Assembly (NCBI RefSeq): GCF_000281065.1
Contig: NZ_AKKK01000062.1
Location: 124,001 to 188,000, forward strand
Direction: 5' to 3'
From: Arthrobacter sp. M2012083
GTDB taxonomy: Bacteria; Actinomycetota; Actinomycetes; Actinomycetales; Micrococcaceae
Length of the DNA stretch: 64,000 bases
Below the pieces are notes generated by a model. That model ran no database searches. It was not told the origin of the DNA and saw only the letters and a list, made by a program, of their open reading frames with translations. Shown one piece after another: positions 41,756-49,684 of the stretch. The stretch's first letter is position 1, and each line of letters starts with the position of its first letter. Both the position numbers and the translations under genes were made by a program.

Positions 41756-42658
41756 ATGGCAACCCCGCGCATCGTCATCGTCCACCGCCGCACCGAACTC
41801 CAGGAACTCCTGGACCGGCACGCCACACGGGGGCAGGCCGAGTTCTTCCTCCGCACCCGTGGTCGTAGCATCCAGGACGTGCAGGAGCGGCATGATCGCC
41901 TTACTTCCGCCCTCGCCACTATTAGGGCGGCAGTGCCGTCCGATTGGAGGCAGGCTGAAGTGGAACGCGCGGACCTGAGCCGCTTCCTGCTCACGGCCGA
42001 AGACATCATCGCCGTGGTGGGGCAGGACGGCCTGGTGGCGAACGTTGCCAAGTATCTGAACGGCCAGCCGGTGATCGGCATCGACCCCGAGCCGGGCGCG
42101 AACCCCGGCGTCCTTGTCCGGCACTCGCCCGCGGCGGCCGCTGCGCTTTTGGCTGCCGCCGACGTTGGGCGCCTGCGCTGCCAGAACCTCACCACAGTGA
42201 CAGCAACGCTCGATGACGGTCAGCAGCTTTCCGCGCTCAATGAAGTGTTCGTCGGGCACGCCTCGCACCAGTCGGCGAAGTACTCCATCACAGCGCCAAG
42301 CTTCACCCAGCCCGGCGGGCAAGTGGAACGGCAGTCGTCGTCGGGCCTTATCGTTTCCACCGGCACCGGCGCTACCGGCTGGTGCGCCTCGATCGCCTTG
42401 GAGCGCGGCGGACGCTCCCTGCCGGCGCCCACCGATCCGCGGCTCGCATGGTTCGTCCGGGAAGCCTGGCCTTCACCCGTCACGGGTGCTTCGTTGACCG
42501 AAGGCGTTTTGGAAGCCGGCGAACTGCTTCGGATAACCGTGGCGTCAGACCAATTGGTGGTGTTCGGCGACGGCATGGAGGACGACCGGCTGACGGCTTC
42601 TTGGGGACAGGAGATCACAGTGCAGTTGGGGCAGCGGCCGCTGCGGTTGGTTGTTTGA
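41756..42658 (+). CDS. NAD-kinase-like protein
   Basis: A 300-aa protein with the NAD-kinase/diacylglycerol-kinase fold. VVGQDGLV (about residue 87) stands where NAD kinases have GGDGT, ALNEVFVG (about 161) matches the NE motif, and GLIVSTGTGATGW (about 198) matches the DGL-STPTGSTAY loop. The altered GGDG suggests weakened or changed kinase activity. It is co-transcribed with the SPFH gene under an NrtR-type regulator, which ties it to NAD(P) homeostasis by context. Confidence 0.75.
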   Translation: MATPRIVIVHRRTELQELLDRHATRGQAEFFLRTRGRSIQDVQERHDRLTSALATIRAAVPSDWRQAEVERADLSRFLLTAEDIIAVVGQDGLVANVAKYLNGQPVIGIDPEPGANPGVLVRHSPAAAAALLAAADVGRLRCQNLTTVTATLDDGQQLSALNEVFVGHASHQSAKYSITAPSFTQPGGQVERQSSSGLIVSTGTGATGWCASIALERGGRSLPAPTDPRLAWFVREAWPSPVTGASLTEGVLEAGELLRITVASDQLVVFGDGMEDDRLTASWGQEITVQLGQRPLRLVV

Positions 42659-42673
42659 GATACGCCGGTGCAG

Positions 42674-42759
42674 CCACCACCTACATTGATTTCGATTCCG
42701 GTCCGCCACGCCGGCTACGAGGCGTGTCGTGGTGCCACAGCCCCTCAAAGTTGGTGGTG
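42674..42759. repeat. intergenic palindromic element, copy 2
   Basis: Begins CCACCACCTACATTGA and ends CTCAAAGTTGGTGGTG, with a shorter inner inverted repeat CCACGCC/GGCGTG. The right end matches copy 1 (5705-5785) at about 15 of 17 bases and both elements are about 85 bp long. It lies 15 bases after the NAD-kinase-like stop. Confidence 0.55.
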
Positions 42760-42878
42760 ACGGCCCGCCTTGCGCCGATTCTGCTTCAAGAATCAACCGT
42801 TGTTCCACGCCAAACCCCGCGATAGGGTGACCGGACCGTCCACCCACATCATCGTCTGGAACAACTCTGGGAGACACC

Positions 42879-44714
42879 ATGACACATGTGAGACGTCAAC
42901 TGGCTGCTGTCACGGCAGCCTTGGCACTAACCGCGACGAGCGGCGCAGTGGCCAGTCCGGCCTTCGCCGATCCGCGCGAAACCGAGAAGAACGCCACGGC
43001 CACCGGCTACGGCGGTGCCGTGAGCACCGTCGATCCCGAAGCTTCCGCAGCCGCCATCGAAGTACTGAGGAAGGGTGGAAATGCCGCCGACGCCGCCGTC
43101 GCCGCAGCAGCAACCCTTGGAGTTACCGAGCCCTACAGCGCAGGAATCGGTGGCGGCGGTTATTTCGTTTTCTATGACGCGAAGACCAAACAAGTGGGCA
43201 CCATTGACGGCCGCGAAACCGCTCCGGCGGGCATGCCGACGGACGCTTTCATCGACCCCGCCACCGGGAAACCCTACAGTTTCACCCCGGAACTCGTCAC
43301 CAGCGGCGTCTCCGTCGGAGTCCCAGGCACACCTGCAACATGGGAGCGGGCCCTGGAGCGTTGGGGGACGTTGGACTTGGGTGAGGCATTGAAGCCAGCC
43401 ATCAAGGTAGCCAACCGCGGCTTCGTGGTGGACGAAACCTTCCGACAGCAAACCTTGGACAACAAGCTCCGCTTCGATACGTTCACGTCCACGCAGGATC
43501 TGTTTCTTCCCGGTGGTGACGCTCCCGCCGTCGGAAGTGTCTTCAAGAACCACGACCTTGCGGCGACGTATCGCCTGATCGCCAAGGAGGGCACCGACGC
43601 TTTTTACGGCGGTCCGCTCGCGGAGGAAATCGTCAACACGGTAAAGACTCCGCCGAAGTCGGGCGACACTAACCTGCCCGTTCCCGTCGGGTTCATGACC
43701 ACACAGGACCTGGCTAACTACAAGGTGCTGAACCAAGACCCCACCAAGGTGGAGTACCGCGGCTACGAGGTCTACGGCATGGCTCCTTCCAGCAGCGGCG
43801 GCACCACCGTCGGTGAGTCGCTGAACATTCTGGAGAACTACGACCTCAAGGGAATGGAACCCGTCAACGCCCTGCACCATTACCTTGAAGCGAGCTCCCT
43901 GGCATTCGCGGATCGTGGCGCCTACGTTGGCGATCCCGCCTTCGTGAATGTCCCCACCGAGAAGCTGCTGGACGATGTCTTCGCCAAGGAACGCTCCTGC
44001 AATATCAATCCGACGGCGGCCGCTACCAAGCCTGTCGCCCCGGGGGACGTGGAAGATTACGACGGCGCCTGCCCGCCTGCGGTTGCACCGCTCGCCGATG
44101 AAACGGATACAGAGAATATCTCCACAACGAACCTGACTGTCGCCGACAAGTGGGGAAACGTGGTGGAGTACACGCTGACGATCGAGCAGACCGGTGGTTC
44201 GGGAATCGTTGTGCCGGGCCGTGGCTTCCTGCTGAACAACGAGCTGACCGATTTCAGCACCGTCTACAGCGAGACTGATCCCAACCGGATTCAGCCGGGT
44301 AAGCGTCCCCGGTCCTCGATGTCGCCGACCATCGTTCTGAAGGATGGCGATCCGTTCCTGGCTCTGGGCTCCCCCGGCGGTTCAACCATCATTACTACCG
44401 TGCTGCAAACCATCCTGAACCGCATTGACTTGGGAATGGACGTTTCGGAAGCCCTCGCAGCTCCGCGGACGTCACCTCGGAATGGCCTCACGGTCACCTC
44501 CGAACCCGCCTTCATCGATGCTTACGGTCCCGCTTTGAAGTCATTGGGGCATGATCTGGTTCCGGCTGGCGATGCGTTCACCTCGGCGGCCGAAATCGGC
44601 GCGGCCACGGCCATCGAGTTCAATCCGGATGGATCGCTGACAGCTGCTGCCGAACCTGACCGCCGGGGTGGCGGGTCAGCGATGGTGGTCAAACCAGTAA
44701 AACCAGGGAAGTAA
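42879..44714 (+). CDS. ggt: gamma-glutamyltransferase (secreted)
   Basis: A 611-aa N-terminal-nucleophile enzyme that cleaves glutathione and other gamma-glutamyl compounds outside the cell. Residues 1-31 are a signal peptide ending in AFA-D. GYGGAVSTVDPEASAAA, VTEPYSAGIGGGGYF and DGRETAPAGM are family motifs. The autoprocessing site is at ENISTTNLTVAD (the Thr becomes the new N-terminus of the small subunit), followed by PRSSMSPTIV and GSPGGSTI. It is monocistronic with a strong terminator. Confidence 0.95.
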   Translation: MTHVRRQLAAVTAALALTATSGAVASPAFADPRETEKNATATGYGGAVSTVDPEASAAAIEVLRKGGNAADAAVAAAATLGVTEPYSAGIGGGGYFVFYDAKTKQVGTIDGRETAPAGMPTDAFIDPATGKPYSFTPELVTSGVSVGVPGTPATWERALERWGTLDLGEALKPAIKVANRGFVVDETFRQQTLDNKLRFDTFTSTQDLFLPGGDAPAVGSVFKNHDLAATYRLIAKEGTDAFYGGPLAEEIVNTVKTPPKSGDTNLPVPVGFMTTQDLANYKVLNQDPTKVEYRGYEVYGMAPSSSGGTTVGESLNILENYDLKGMEPVNALHHYLEASSLAFADRGAYVGDPAFVNVPTEKLLDDVFAKERSCNINPTAAATKPVAPGDVEDYDGACPPAVAPLADETDTENISTTNLTVADKWGNVVEYTLTIEQTGGSGIVVPGRGFLLNNELTDFSTVYSETDPNRIQPGKRPRSSMSPTIVLKDGDPFLALGSPGGSTIITTVLQTILNRIDLGMDVSEALAAPRTSPRNGLTVTSEPAFIDAYGPALKSLGHDLVPAGDAFTSAAEIGAATAIEFNPDGSLTAAAEPDRRGGGSAMVVKPVKPGK

Positions 44715-44721
44715 CTACGGG

Positions 44722-44759
44722 CTCGCTTGCCGCGGACCAGCTATTCCGCGGCAAGCGAG
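44722..44759 (+). terminator. hairpin after ggt
   Basis: A 15-bp perfect stem (44722-44736 with 44745-44759) and an 8-base loop, eight bases after the stop. Confidence 0.85.
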
Positions 44760-44977
44760 TCCCTGTTCGCTTTGGCCTGCTCTGCGTCCCTGAAGATATC
44801 GCCAGAACATGACAACTGCGGCGACCACCATGATGACACCCGAACCGTTGACCACACTGATTCACCGCGGTTCGAGATGAAGTCACTATTTGTTCCTTAA
44901 ATTGATGATTGGACTGTTGGCCAGACCCGCTGCTTCGGTGACCCCAGCCTCCATCCATCAGTTACATCGCAAAGTGG

Positions 44978-45796
44978 TCATTGGCTGCACACCCACAGCT
45001 CGATGTTGTCCAGTCCTGGAGTACGGGTGGCAATCCTGATGGGACGGCGTTCCAGGATAGTGAGGCCTTCGGCAAGGATCTCTTCCTCGATAAGACTGTT
45101 GCTGACAAAGGCGATACGGCTGGAATAGGCGGAGGATCTGTACGTGCCGCCCTCGTTGAAGCCCACGTGGATCATGGTCACGTGCCGTGCGCCGTTGGCG
45201 ATGTCCCGGCTTTCCACCGTGATCAGGAAGGAATCGTCCCCCAACGGCGAAACTGTTGAACCGCCGTCGTGATGGTCCTGGCCCGCCGAACCATCGGCAT
45301 TGAGTACTGTCAGCAAGAACCGGCCGTCCGGTGCCAATGAATCACCCACCCTGCGGAACAACTCCCGCCGTCTGCTCGGCTCAAGGAGGGTGATGGAACT
45401 GGCGCCGAGCACCACGCAACCAAATTCGCCTTCTACCTCGAAGCTGGACATGTCCGCCTCCACCAACTCGACCGGCACACTGCGGGGGTTGAAGGAGCGG
45501 TCTTTTGTCTTCTTCCTAAGCATCGCCAACATTTCCACCGAGGAATCGACAGCGGTCAGCGGACGCCCGAGGGCAAGGAGCGGGCGGGTAATCCGGCCGG
45601 AGCCGGCGGCCAGTTCCAGAATTGGCCCAGCGGTCGTGCGCGCCGCGGCGAGGATCTCGGGGAGTTCAGTGAGGTCGTTGGCAGTGATTCGGTCGTACAG
45701 ACGGGATCCTGATGCACTGTACATATCCTCCGGCGGATCCAGGTGCCCCAAGATGCGAAGGATGGCATCAGCGGTCTTGTCAGGTTCGTTATTCAT
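44978..45796 (-). CDS. daptide-type RiPP methyltransferase (MpaM-like)
   Basis: A 272-aa class I SAM methyltransferase: SAM loop LELAAGSGRITRP (about residues 61-73) and the acidic VDSS after strand 2. In daptide pathways MpaM dimethylates the amine placed at the C-terminus of the peptide. The assignment rests on its overall likeness (RLYDRITAND before the SAM loop) and above all on context, being the last gene after the peptide, dehydrogenase and aminotransferase genes. The ATG has GGAGAG upstream; 84 bases separate it from the peptide gene. It appears intact. Confidence 0.75.
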   Translation of the reverse strand: MNNEPDKTADAILRILGHLDPPEDMYSASGSRLYDRITANDLTELPEILAAARTTAGPILELAAGSGRITRPLLALGRPLTAVDSSVEMLAMLRKKTKDRSFNPRSVPVELVEADMSSFEVEGEFGCVVLGASSITLLEPSRRRELFRRVGDSLAPDGRFLLTVLNADGSAGQDHHDGGSTVSPLGDDSFLITVESRDIANGARHVTMIHVGFNEGGTYRSSAYSSRIAFVSNSLIEEEILAEGLTILERRPIRIATRTPGLDNIELWVCSQ

Positions 45797-45880
45797 CTGC
45801 TTGTGCTCTCCGGGAGTTTGGTGGAGGTCCGGGGTACACGCGAACGGCTACAAGTCATGTGCACCACCGGCGTCCAACGG

Positions 45881-46006
45881 CTAGGTGGCGGCGATTCCGG
45901 CGATGATGGTACGTCGCCGGCGCGGATGTACCACGCCGCATTGTCCGGGGGGGTCGAGGGTCTCCAGCTCTTCGATGGACAGCTGAAGGTTCGAGTTTGC
46001 GATCAT
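45881..46006 (-). CDS. putative daptide-type precursor peptide
   Basis: A 41-aa peptide. Its start MIANSNLQLSIEELETLDPP resembles daptide leaders (LEELE followed by a D/A-P step), and it ends in IAAT, with the C-terminal Thr that daptide enzymes convert to a diamine. AAAGGAGG lies five bases before the ATG, one of the best ribosome sites in the window, and the start overlaps the dehydrogenase stop (ATGA). Oddly, the core contains four consecutive Arg residues after HP, unlike the hydrophobic cores of known daptides. A run of seven C at the leader/core border suggests a frameshift. Confidence 0.65.
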   Translation of the reverse strand: MIANSNLQLSIEELETLDPPGQCGVVHPRRRRTIIAGIAAT

Positions 46007-47214
46007 TGATTCCTCCTTTCCTGGCTTGTGCGTACGGTCCTGGCGTTGCTGTCCTCTCCGGCCGCTGCCGCGTTGAGGACATGCTGAATCTGGAAAGCAT
46101 CGATTCCCCGGAGCATGGGAAGCGCCCCACCCCAGTTACGGATGGTTGCGTCAGTGGTTTGCGTCAGGGTTTCATCGCTGATGTGCGTGAGCCCGGTAAT
46201 GCCCCAGCGCCTCATCAGCTCCTTGATCCCCTGCACGGGGTTCGGGTCCAAAGAAGGTTCAGCAGCGGCCACCATGGACCAGAGCCTCTGAAGACGTCCG
46301 GTGTCGCCCCATCCGCTGGCTCCCTTGACGATTTCTTCCCAGACGGGACCTATCACCGAGGCCGTTGCAGTCATCTTCCGTGCGCCACTGACGTATGCGA
46401 GCTCGCTGGCCAGGTACCAGTGCTTCGCTCCGTAGGGGTCGCGGGCTATCAGCGCCCATCCAGTGTGTGTCTCCATGCTGAGGTGCCCCGCAGCCAGTCG
46501 CAGCATGGGCGAATCCTCGCGTGCCAGTCTCTGACCTAACCGGACTATCCGCTGGATGAGGACGTAGCCGTCGTCGTCGAAGATGTTCTCTTTGCTGCCA
46601 ATCATGGTCCCCGCCACCCTCAGGAATGCTTCAAGCAGGCCTTCAAACACCAAGTGCTTGGGCAGGGTGGCGAGGTGCCCGGCGTCGAGCACTGCCGCGT
46701 CACCTGCCAGATGTCGCGAGACAATCAGGCGGCGTCCGACGGCGGTGTCCAGGCAAGCTACAGCGCTGACTTCCGCGCCGGTACCCACGGTGGACGGCAT
46801 CAGGATGGTTTTGGGACGCTCCTTGGGGTTTGTGATGGGAGGCAGAACGAGCAGGCCGGAACGCTTGGCATGGCGTTCGGCAAAGATGGTCAGGCTGGGG
46901 TCTGCGGTGAAGAGTGCGGCGAGCTTCACGGCATCCAGAACTGAGCCCCCGCCGAGTCCCGCAACCGTCTGAAGTCCGTTCTCGCGAATAAAGCTGCCCA
47001 CCTCCCGCAGAGTTCCAACCGTGACCGGAGCAGCGTTCAACTGAAGGACCGGCACTCCTTTGAGGTCGCCTGCCACCAGGGCATCCCGGTGCTCCGTAAG
47101 CTCTTTGTCCACCACCAAACCCGTTCTGCCGCGGGTGAGTCCGCCGACGAACTTGGGCGCCACACCGGCGTCGAGAATGACGCAGCGGGTCCTCCACAAG
47201 TGATCAGCGATCAT
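46003..47214 (-). CDS. daptide-type RiPP dehydrogenase (iron-containing alcohol dehydrogenase family, MpaB-like)
   Basis: A 403-aa member of the iron-containing alcohol dehydrogenase/glycerol dehydrogenase superfamily. The nucleotide-binding GLGGGSVLDAVKLAA is at about 88-102, and PSTVGTGAEVSAVA is the second cofactor loop. In daptide pathways MpaB oxidises and decarboxylates the C-terminal Thr to a ketone before transamination. Both ends overlap neighbours by ATGA: the aminotransferase stop upstream and the peptide start downstream. The frame is intact. A stand-alone alcohol dehydrogenase is the alternative, but the context argues against it. Confidence 0.75.
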   Translation of the reverse strand: MIADHLWRTRCVILDAGVAPKFVGGLTRGRTGLVVDKELTEHRDALVAGDLKGVPVLQLNAAPVTVGTLREVGSFIRENGLQTVAGLGGGSVLDAVKLAALFTADPSLTIFAERHAKRSGLLVLPPITNPKERPKTILMPSTVGTGAEVSAVACLDTAVGRRLIVSRHLAGDAAVLDAGHLATLPKHLVFEGLLEAFLRVAGTMIGSKENIFDDDGYVLIQRIVRLGQRLAREDSPMLRLAAGHLSMETHTGWALIARDPYGAKHWYLASELAYVSGARKMTATASVIGPVWEEIVKGASGWGDTGRLQRLWSMVAAAEPSLDPNPVQGIKELMRRWGITGLTHISDETLTQTTDATIRNWGGALPMLRGIDAFQIQHVLNAAAAGEDSNARTVRTSQERRNQ

Positions 47215-47765
47215 CGGAAGACTCCGTCAGCATGGGCCCCAGCCAGGCCTGCGTTTATTGCTGCTTGGAGTTCTGCGAAGTTCTCCTCGGTGTAAGTGAG
47301 TGCCGGCAGGAGTTGGATCCGGCCCGGCCCGGGCTGGACGAAGGCAGCCGCTTCGTGGATGCTCCTCACCACTGCCAAGACCCCTGCGGAGGAGAGTGGC
47401 ATACCGTTGCTGCTGTTGAGTTTGACTCCCCTCATGCAGCCGCGACCTGTTGAGTCACCTACGCCGCGGGTGCCTTGGGGTTCTTCTATGAGCTTGTTGA
47501 TGCCAGCGGCCACCTGTTTGCTCAGCGCGTTGTGATCAAGCCTTGTCATTTCGGCGATGCAGAGGATGGCAGCGCATGTTCCCGGGGTTCCGGCCTGGGT
47601 TTCTCCGTGGACAAAGACGGACCCGGAGATGTCGAAGAGTTGGGTCACGCGCTGGGCTATGAGAAGGGCTGCGCAAGCGCTGGTTCCGTTGGTCAGTCCT
47701 TTGGAGGTCACGATGACATCCGGCTGTTGCACCCATTGGTCGGACGCGAACCAGCCGCCGACAAC
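47211..47765 (-). pseudogene. class III aminotransferase, N-terminally truncated (MpaD-like)
   Basis: About 184 codons corresponding to the C-terminal half of a class III PLP aminotransferase. WFASDQWVQQPDVIV and then TSKGLTNG (Lys is the PLP-binding residue) are unmistakable. Full-length enzymes carry about 230-250 residues before this point, including the cofactor phosphate-binding part, and these are absent. The sequence runs directly into the end of the upstream ORF at about 47760-47775, so a deletion has removed the 5' half. An enzyme lacking this part should be inactive. Confidence 0.8.
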
Positions 47766-48118
47766 GGAATGGCTAGGTAATCCTGGATCTCCAGGCTCAG
47801 AGATCCGTCAACAAGGACTTCCTCCCGGGCGGCGTCAAACGATCCTGAAACCCTTACGGTGCCTTCATCATCCTTGTCGCCGTTGAGGACCAGAATGGTG
47901 GAGCCTTCGCTCGCCGGCGCCTTCGCGTAATCGGCATATTCGGGATTCTCCACGAAGATCACGTGGCCCGGGATGCGGCCCTGGATTCCGGTGATCCACT
48001 GATCCGCAGCGGCGGCGGTGCTCTGTTCCTGGCTCAGCTTCAATTCCAAACCCCACAAGTTGTCCGTGTTTCCCGGGAGCGGCCGGCAGTTGACCGGGGC
48101 TCGTTCTGAGAAGGACAC
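47708..48118 (-). pseudogene. MpaC-like daptide recognition-protein ORF, 3' end altered by deletion
   Basis: A 136-codon frame. The first 120 or so residues (ITGIQGRIPGHVIFVENPEYADYAKAP; SLEIQDYLAIPL) look like a genuine acidic globular protein. The last 15 are out-of-frame aminotransferase sequence created by the deletion junction. Position in the operon suggests the RiPP recognition protein of daptide clusters (MpaC), but no motif proves it. The GTG start at 48118 lacks a ribosome site, so the 5' end may be longer or also damaged. Confidence 0.5.
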
Positions 48119-48157
48119 TAGGGGCGCGATGGAAGGCCACAGGATGGAAAGGGAAAA

Positions 48158-48231
48158 CTAGGTGGTGGATGGCCCGAAAATAGGTGTGATTTGGGTGCCC
48201 CTAGGTGGTAGCTAGGGGTTGTCTAGGTGGT
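48158..48231. promoter_or_regulatory. phased direct repeats upstream of the daptide operon
   Basis: CTAGGTGGT occurs at 48158, 48201 and 48223, and a weaker ATAGGTGTG at 48180. The spacings are 22, 21 and 22 bp, about two helical turns, so all would face the same side of DNA. The array begins 40 bases upstream of the first ORF on the minus strand and could bind an activator. CCCCTA/TAGGGG arms flank the third box. Confidence 0.4.
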
Positions 48232-48313
48232 GACTTCGCTCAATCAGAAACGCAGCGGGCGGCCGGTTGGCGAGGACGCCGAAAGAACAGAAAGCTCTCC
48301 TCCCTTCGTCGTC

Positions 48314-48347
48314 TCCGGCCGCCCAGCCATCAGGCTGGGCGGCCGGA
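48314..48347. terminator. hairpin after the MFS transporter operon
   Basis: A 15-bp perfect stem (48314-48328 with 48333-48347) and a 4-base loop, 15 bases beyond the stop of the MHS-type transporter on the minus strand. Confidence 0.85.
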
Positions 48348-48361
48348 CCGGGCCAATAGAC

Positions 48362-49684
48362 CTACAGAACCGTGGTCCGCGACAACGACAGGTCCTTCGT
48401 CTCACGGAAGAACAGAATCACAACCACCGCGGATACCAAGGCCATGCCCATCAGATAGAAGGCCGGGGCCAACGGTGTGCCGGTGCCGGCCACCAACCCG
48501 GTAGCAACGAACGGAGCCGTTCCACCGAACAGCACGTAGGCCAGCGTGTACCCAATGGCGGAACCAGAAGAACGTACCGACGGTGGGAACATCTCCACCA
48601 GGGCTGGCACGTTGGAGGTTCCGATCACGGCAACCAAAGCACCCAGAACGCTCGTCCCGAGGATCGCGAATCCGAGACCCAGCGGCATGATCGAGAACGC
48701 CGGAATGGTCATCACAACGAAGCCAACACAGGCCACCAGCAGCATCTTCTTTCGACCAAACCGGTCACTGCCGCGTGCAGCCAGCGGGCAAACCGCCGTG
48801 TACACCAGCATGGTGATCACACTCGTGATCATCGATTCGGCCGAGGAGTACCCGAGGCTCGAGGTCATGTAAGCGATCATGTAGCTGCTCATCAGGTAGT
48901 ACGCGATGGCATTGGTGATGCTGTATCCGAAGAGGGTAAAGATCTGCCGCGAGCACATCCGGATGGCGTCTCCCAGGGGTCGCTTTGCCACTTCCCCCGT
49001 CTTCTCCAGGCCACGGAACACCGGAGTGTCGTCCACCTTGGACCGGATATATAGTCCGATCAGACCTAACGGTGCAGCCAGCAGGAAGGGAATCCGCCAG
49101 CCCCAAGCCTGGAGGTCTTCGGTGCTCAACGTCGCAGTGATCGCGGCTCCCAGCAACGCACCGGCAACTGAAGCCAGGCCAACGGTGGCCGGGATAATGC
49201 TGGCGTAGGTTGCCCGTTTTCCTTCCGGGGCATACTCAACAATGAACGCCGATGAACCTGTGTACTCGCCACCAGTGGTGAAGCCCTGAACAGCACGGAA
49301 CACGAACAGCAGGATCGGCGCCCAAATACCGATCACCGCGAACGTCGGCAGGATACCGATGCAGAACGTGGCCGCACTCATGATCAGCACGCACAGGCCG
49401 AGCATCTTGTTGCGGCCAATCCGATCACCGTAACGTCCAAAGAAAGCCGCGCCAAGCGGCCTGGCGATGAAGCCGCCGGCGAAGATCGCCCACACGGCCA
49501 GGAGTGACGCCGTCGTGGAGTAATCCGGGAAGAAGAGCTTCGCGATGGTGACGGACATGACCGCATAAGCCGCGGAGTCGAACCACTCGACGAAATTTCC
49601 GACGGCGGCTGCCGCGGCGACGCGCTTCAGGCTGCGGCGCGGGGAAGACTCGGTTTCAGCAACTTTCTCGGTCATCGTATTCAT
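48362..49684 (-). CDS. MFS transporter, metabolite:H+ symporter (MHS) type
   Basis: A 440-aa carrier with 12 predicted membrane segments, similar to ProP/ShiA/KgtP. NFVEWFDSAAYAV in TM1, RPLGAAFFGRYGDRIGRN between TM2 and TM3 and GGEYTGSSAFIVEYAP are MHS hallmarks. It probably imports an organic acid or related solute with protons. It is third in the operon behind enoyl-CoA hydratase and acyl-CoA synthetase, whose stop overlaps its start, so it should bring in the acid that the synthetase activates. Confidence 0.9.
   Translation of the reverse strand: MNTMTEKVAETESSPRRSLKRVAAAAAVGNFVEWFDSAAYAVMSVTIAKLFFPDYSTTASLLAVWAIFAGGFIARPLGAAFFGRYGDRIGRNKMLGLCVLIMSAATFCIGILPTFAVIGIWAPILLFVFRAVQGFTTGGEYTGSSAFIVEYAPEGKRATYASIIPATVGLASVAGALLGAAITATLSTEDLQAWGWRIPFLLAAPLGLIGLYIRSKVDDTPVFRGLEKTGEVAKRPLGDAIRMCSRQIFTLFGYSITNAIAYYLMSSYMIAYMTSSLGYSSAESMITSVITMLVYTAVCPLAARGSDRFGRKKMLLVACVGFVVMTIPAFSIMPLGLGFAILGTSVLGALVAVIGTSNVPALVEMFPPSVRSSGSAIGYTLAYVLFGGTAPFVATGLVAGTGTPLAPAFYLMGMALVSAVVVILFFRETKDLSLSRTTVL

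Noticed and set aside
44715..44977. A short minus-strand frame with a hydrophobic stretch (VIMVVAAVVMFW) between ggt and the methyltransferase
   Set aside because: It runs through the ggt terminator and lacks a convincing start. It may be a relic but cannot be supported as a gene.
48181..48240. A second daptide precursor ending in ACC-ACC-TAG on the minus strand
   Set aside because: Reading backwards, each of these frames meets a stop before any start codon, so the repeated CCACCTAG is not a peptide end.
48227..49054. A 275-codon plus-strand frame opposite the MHS transporter
   Set aside because: His/Arg/Gln-rich shadow; the transporter on the other strand is unambiguous.
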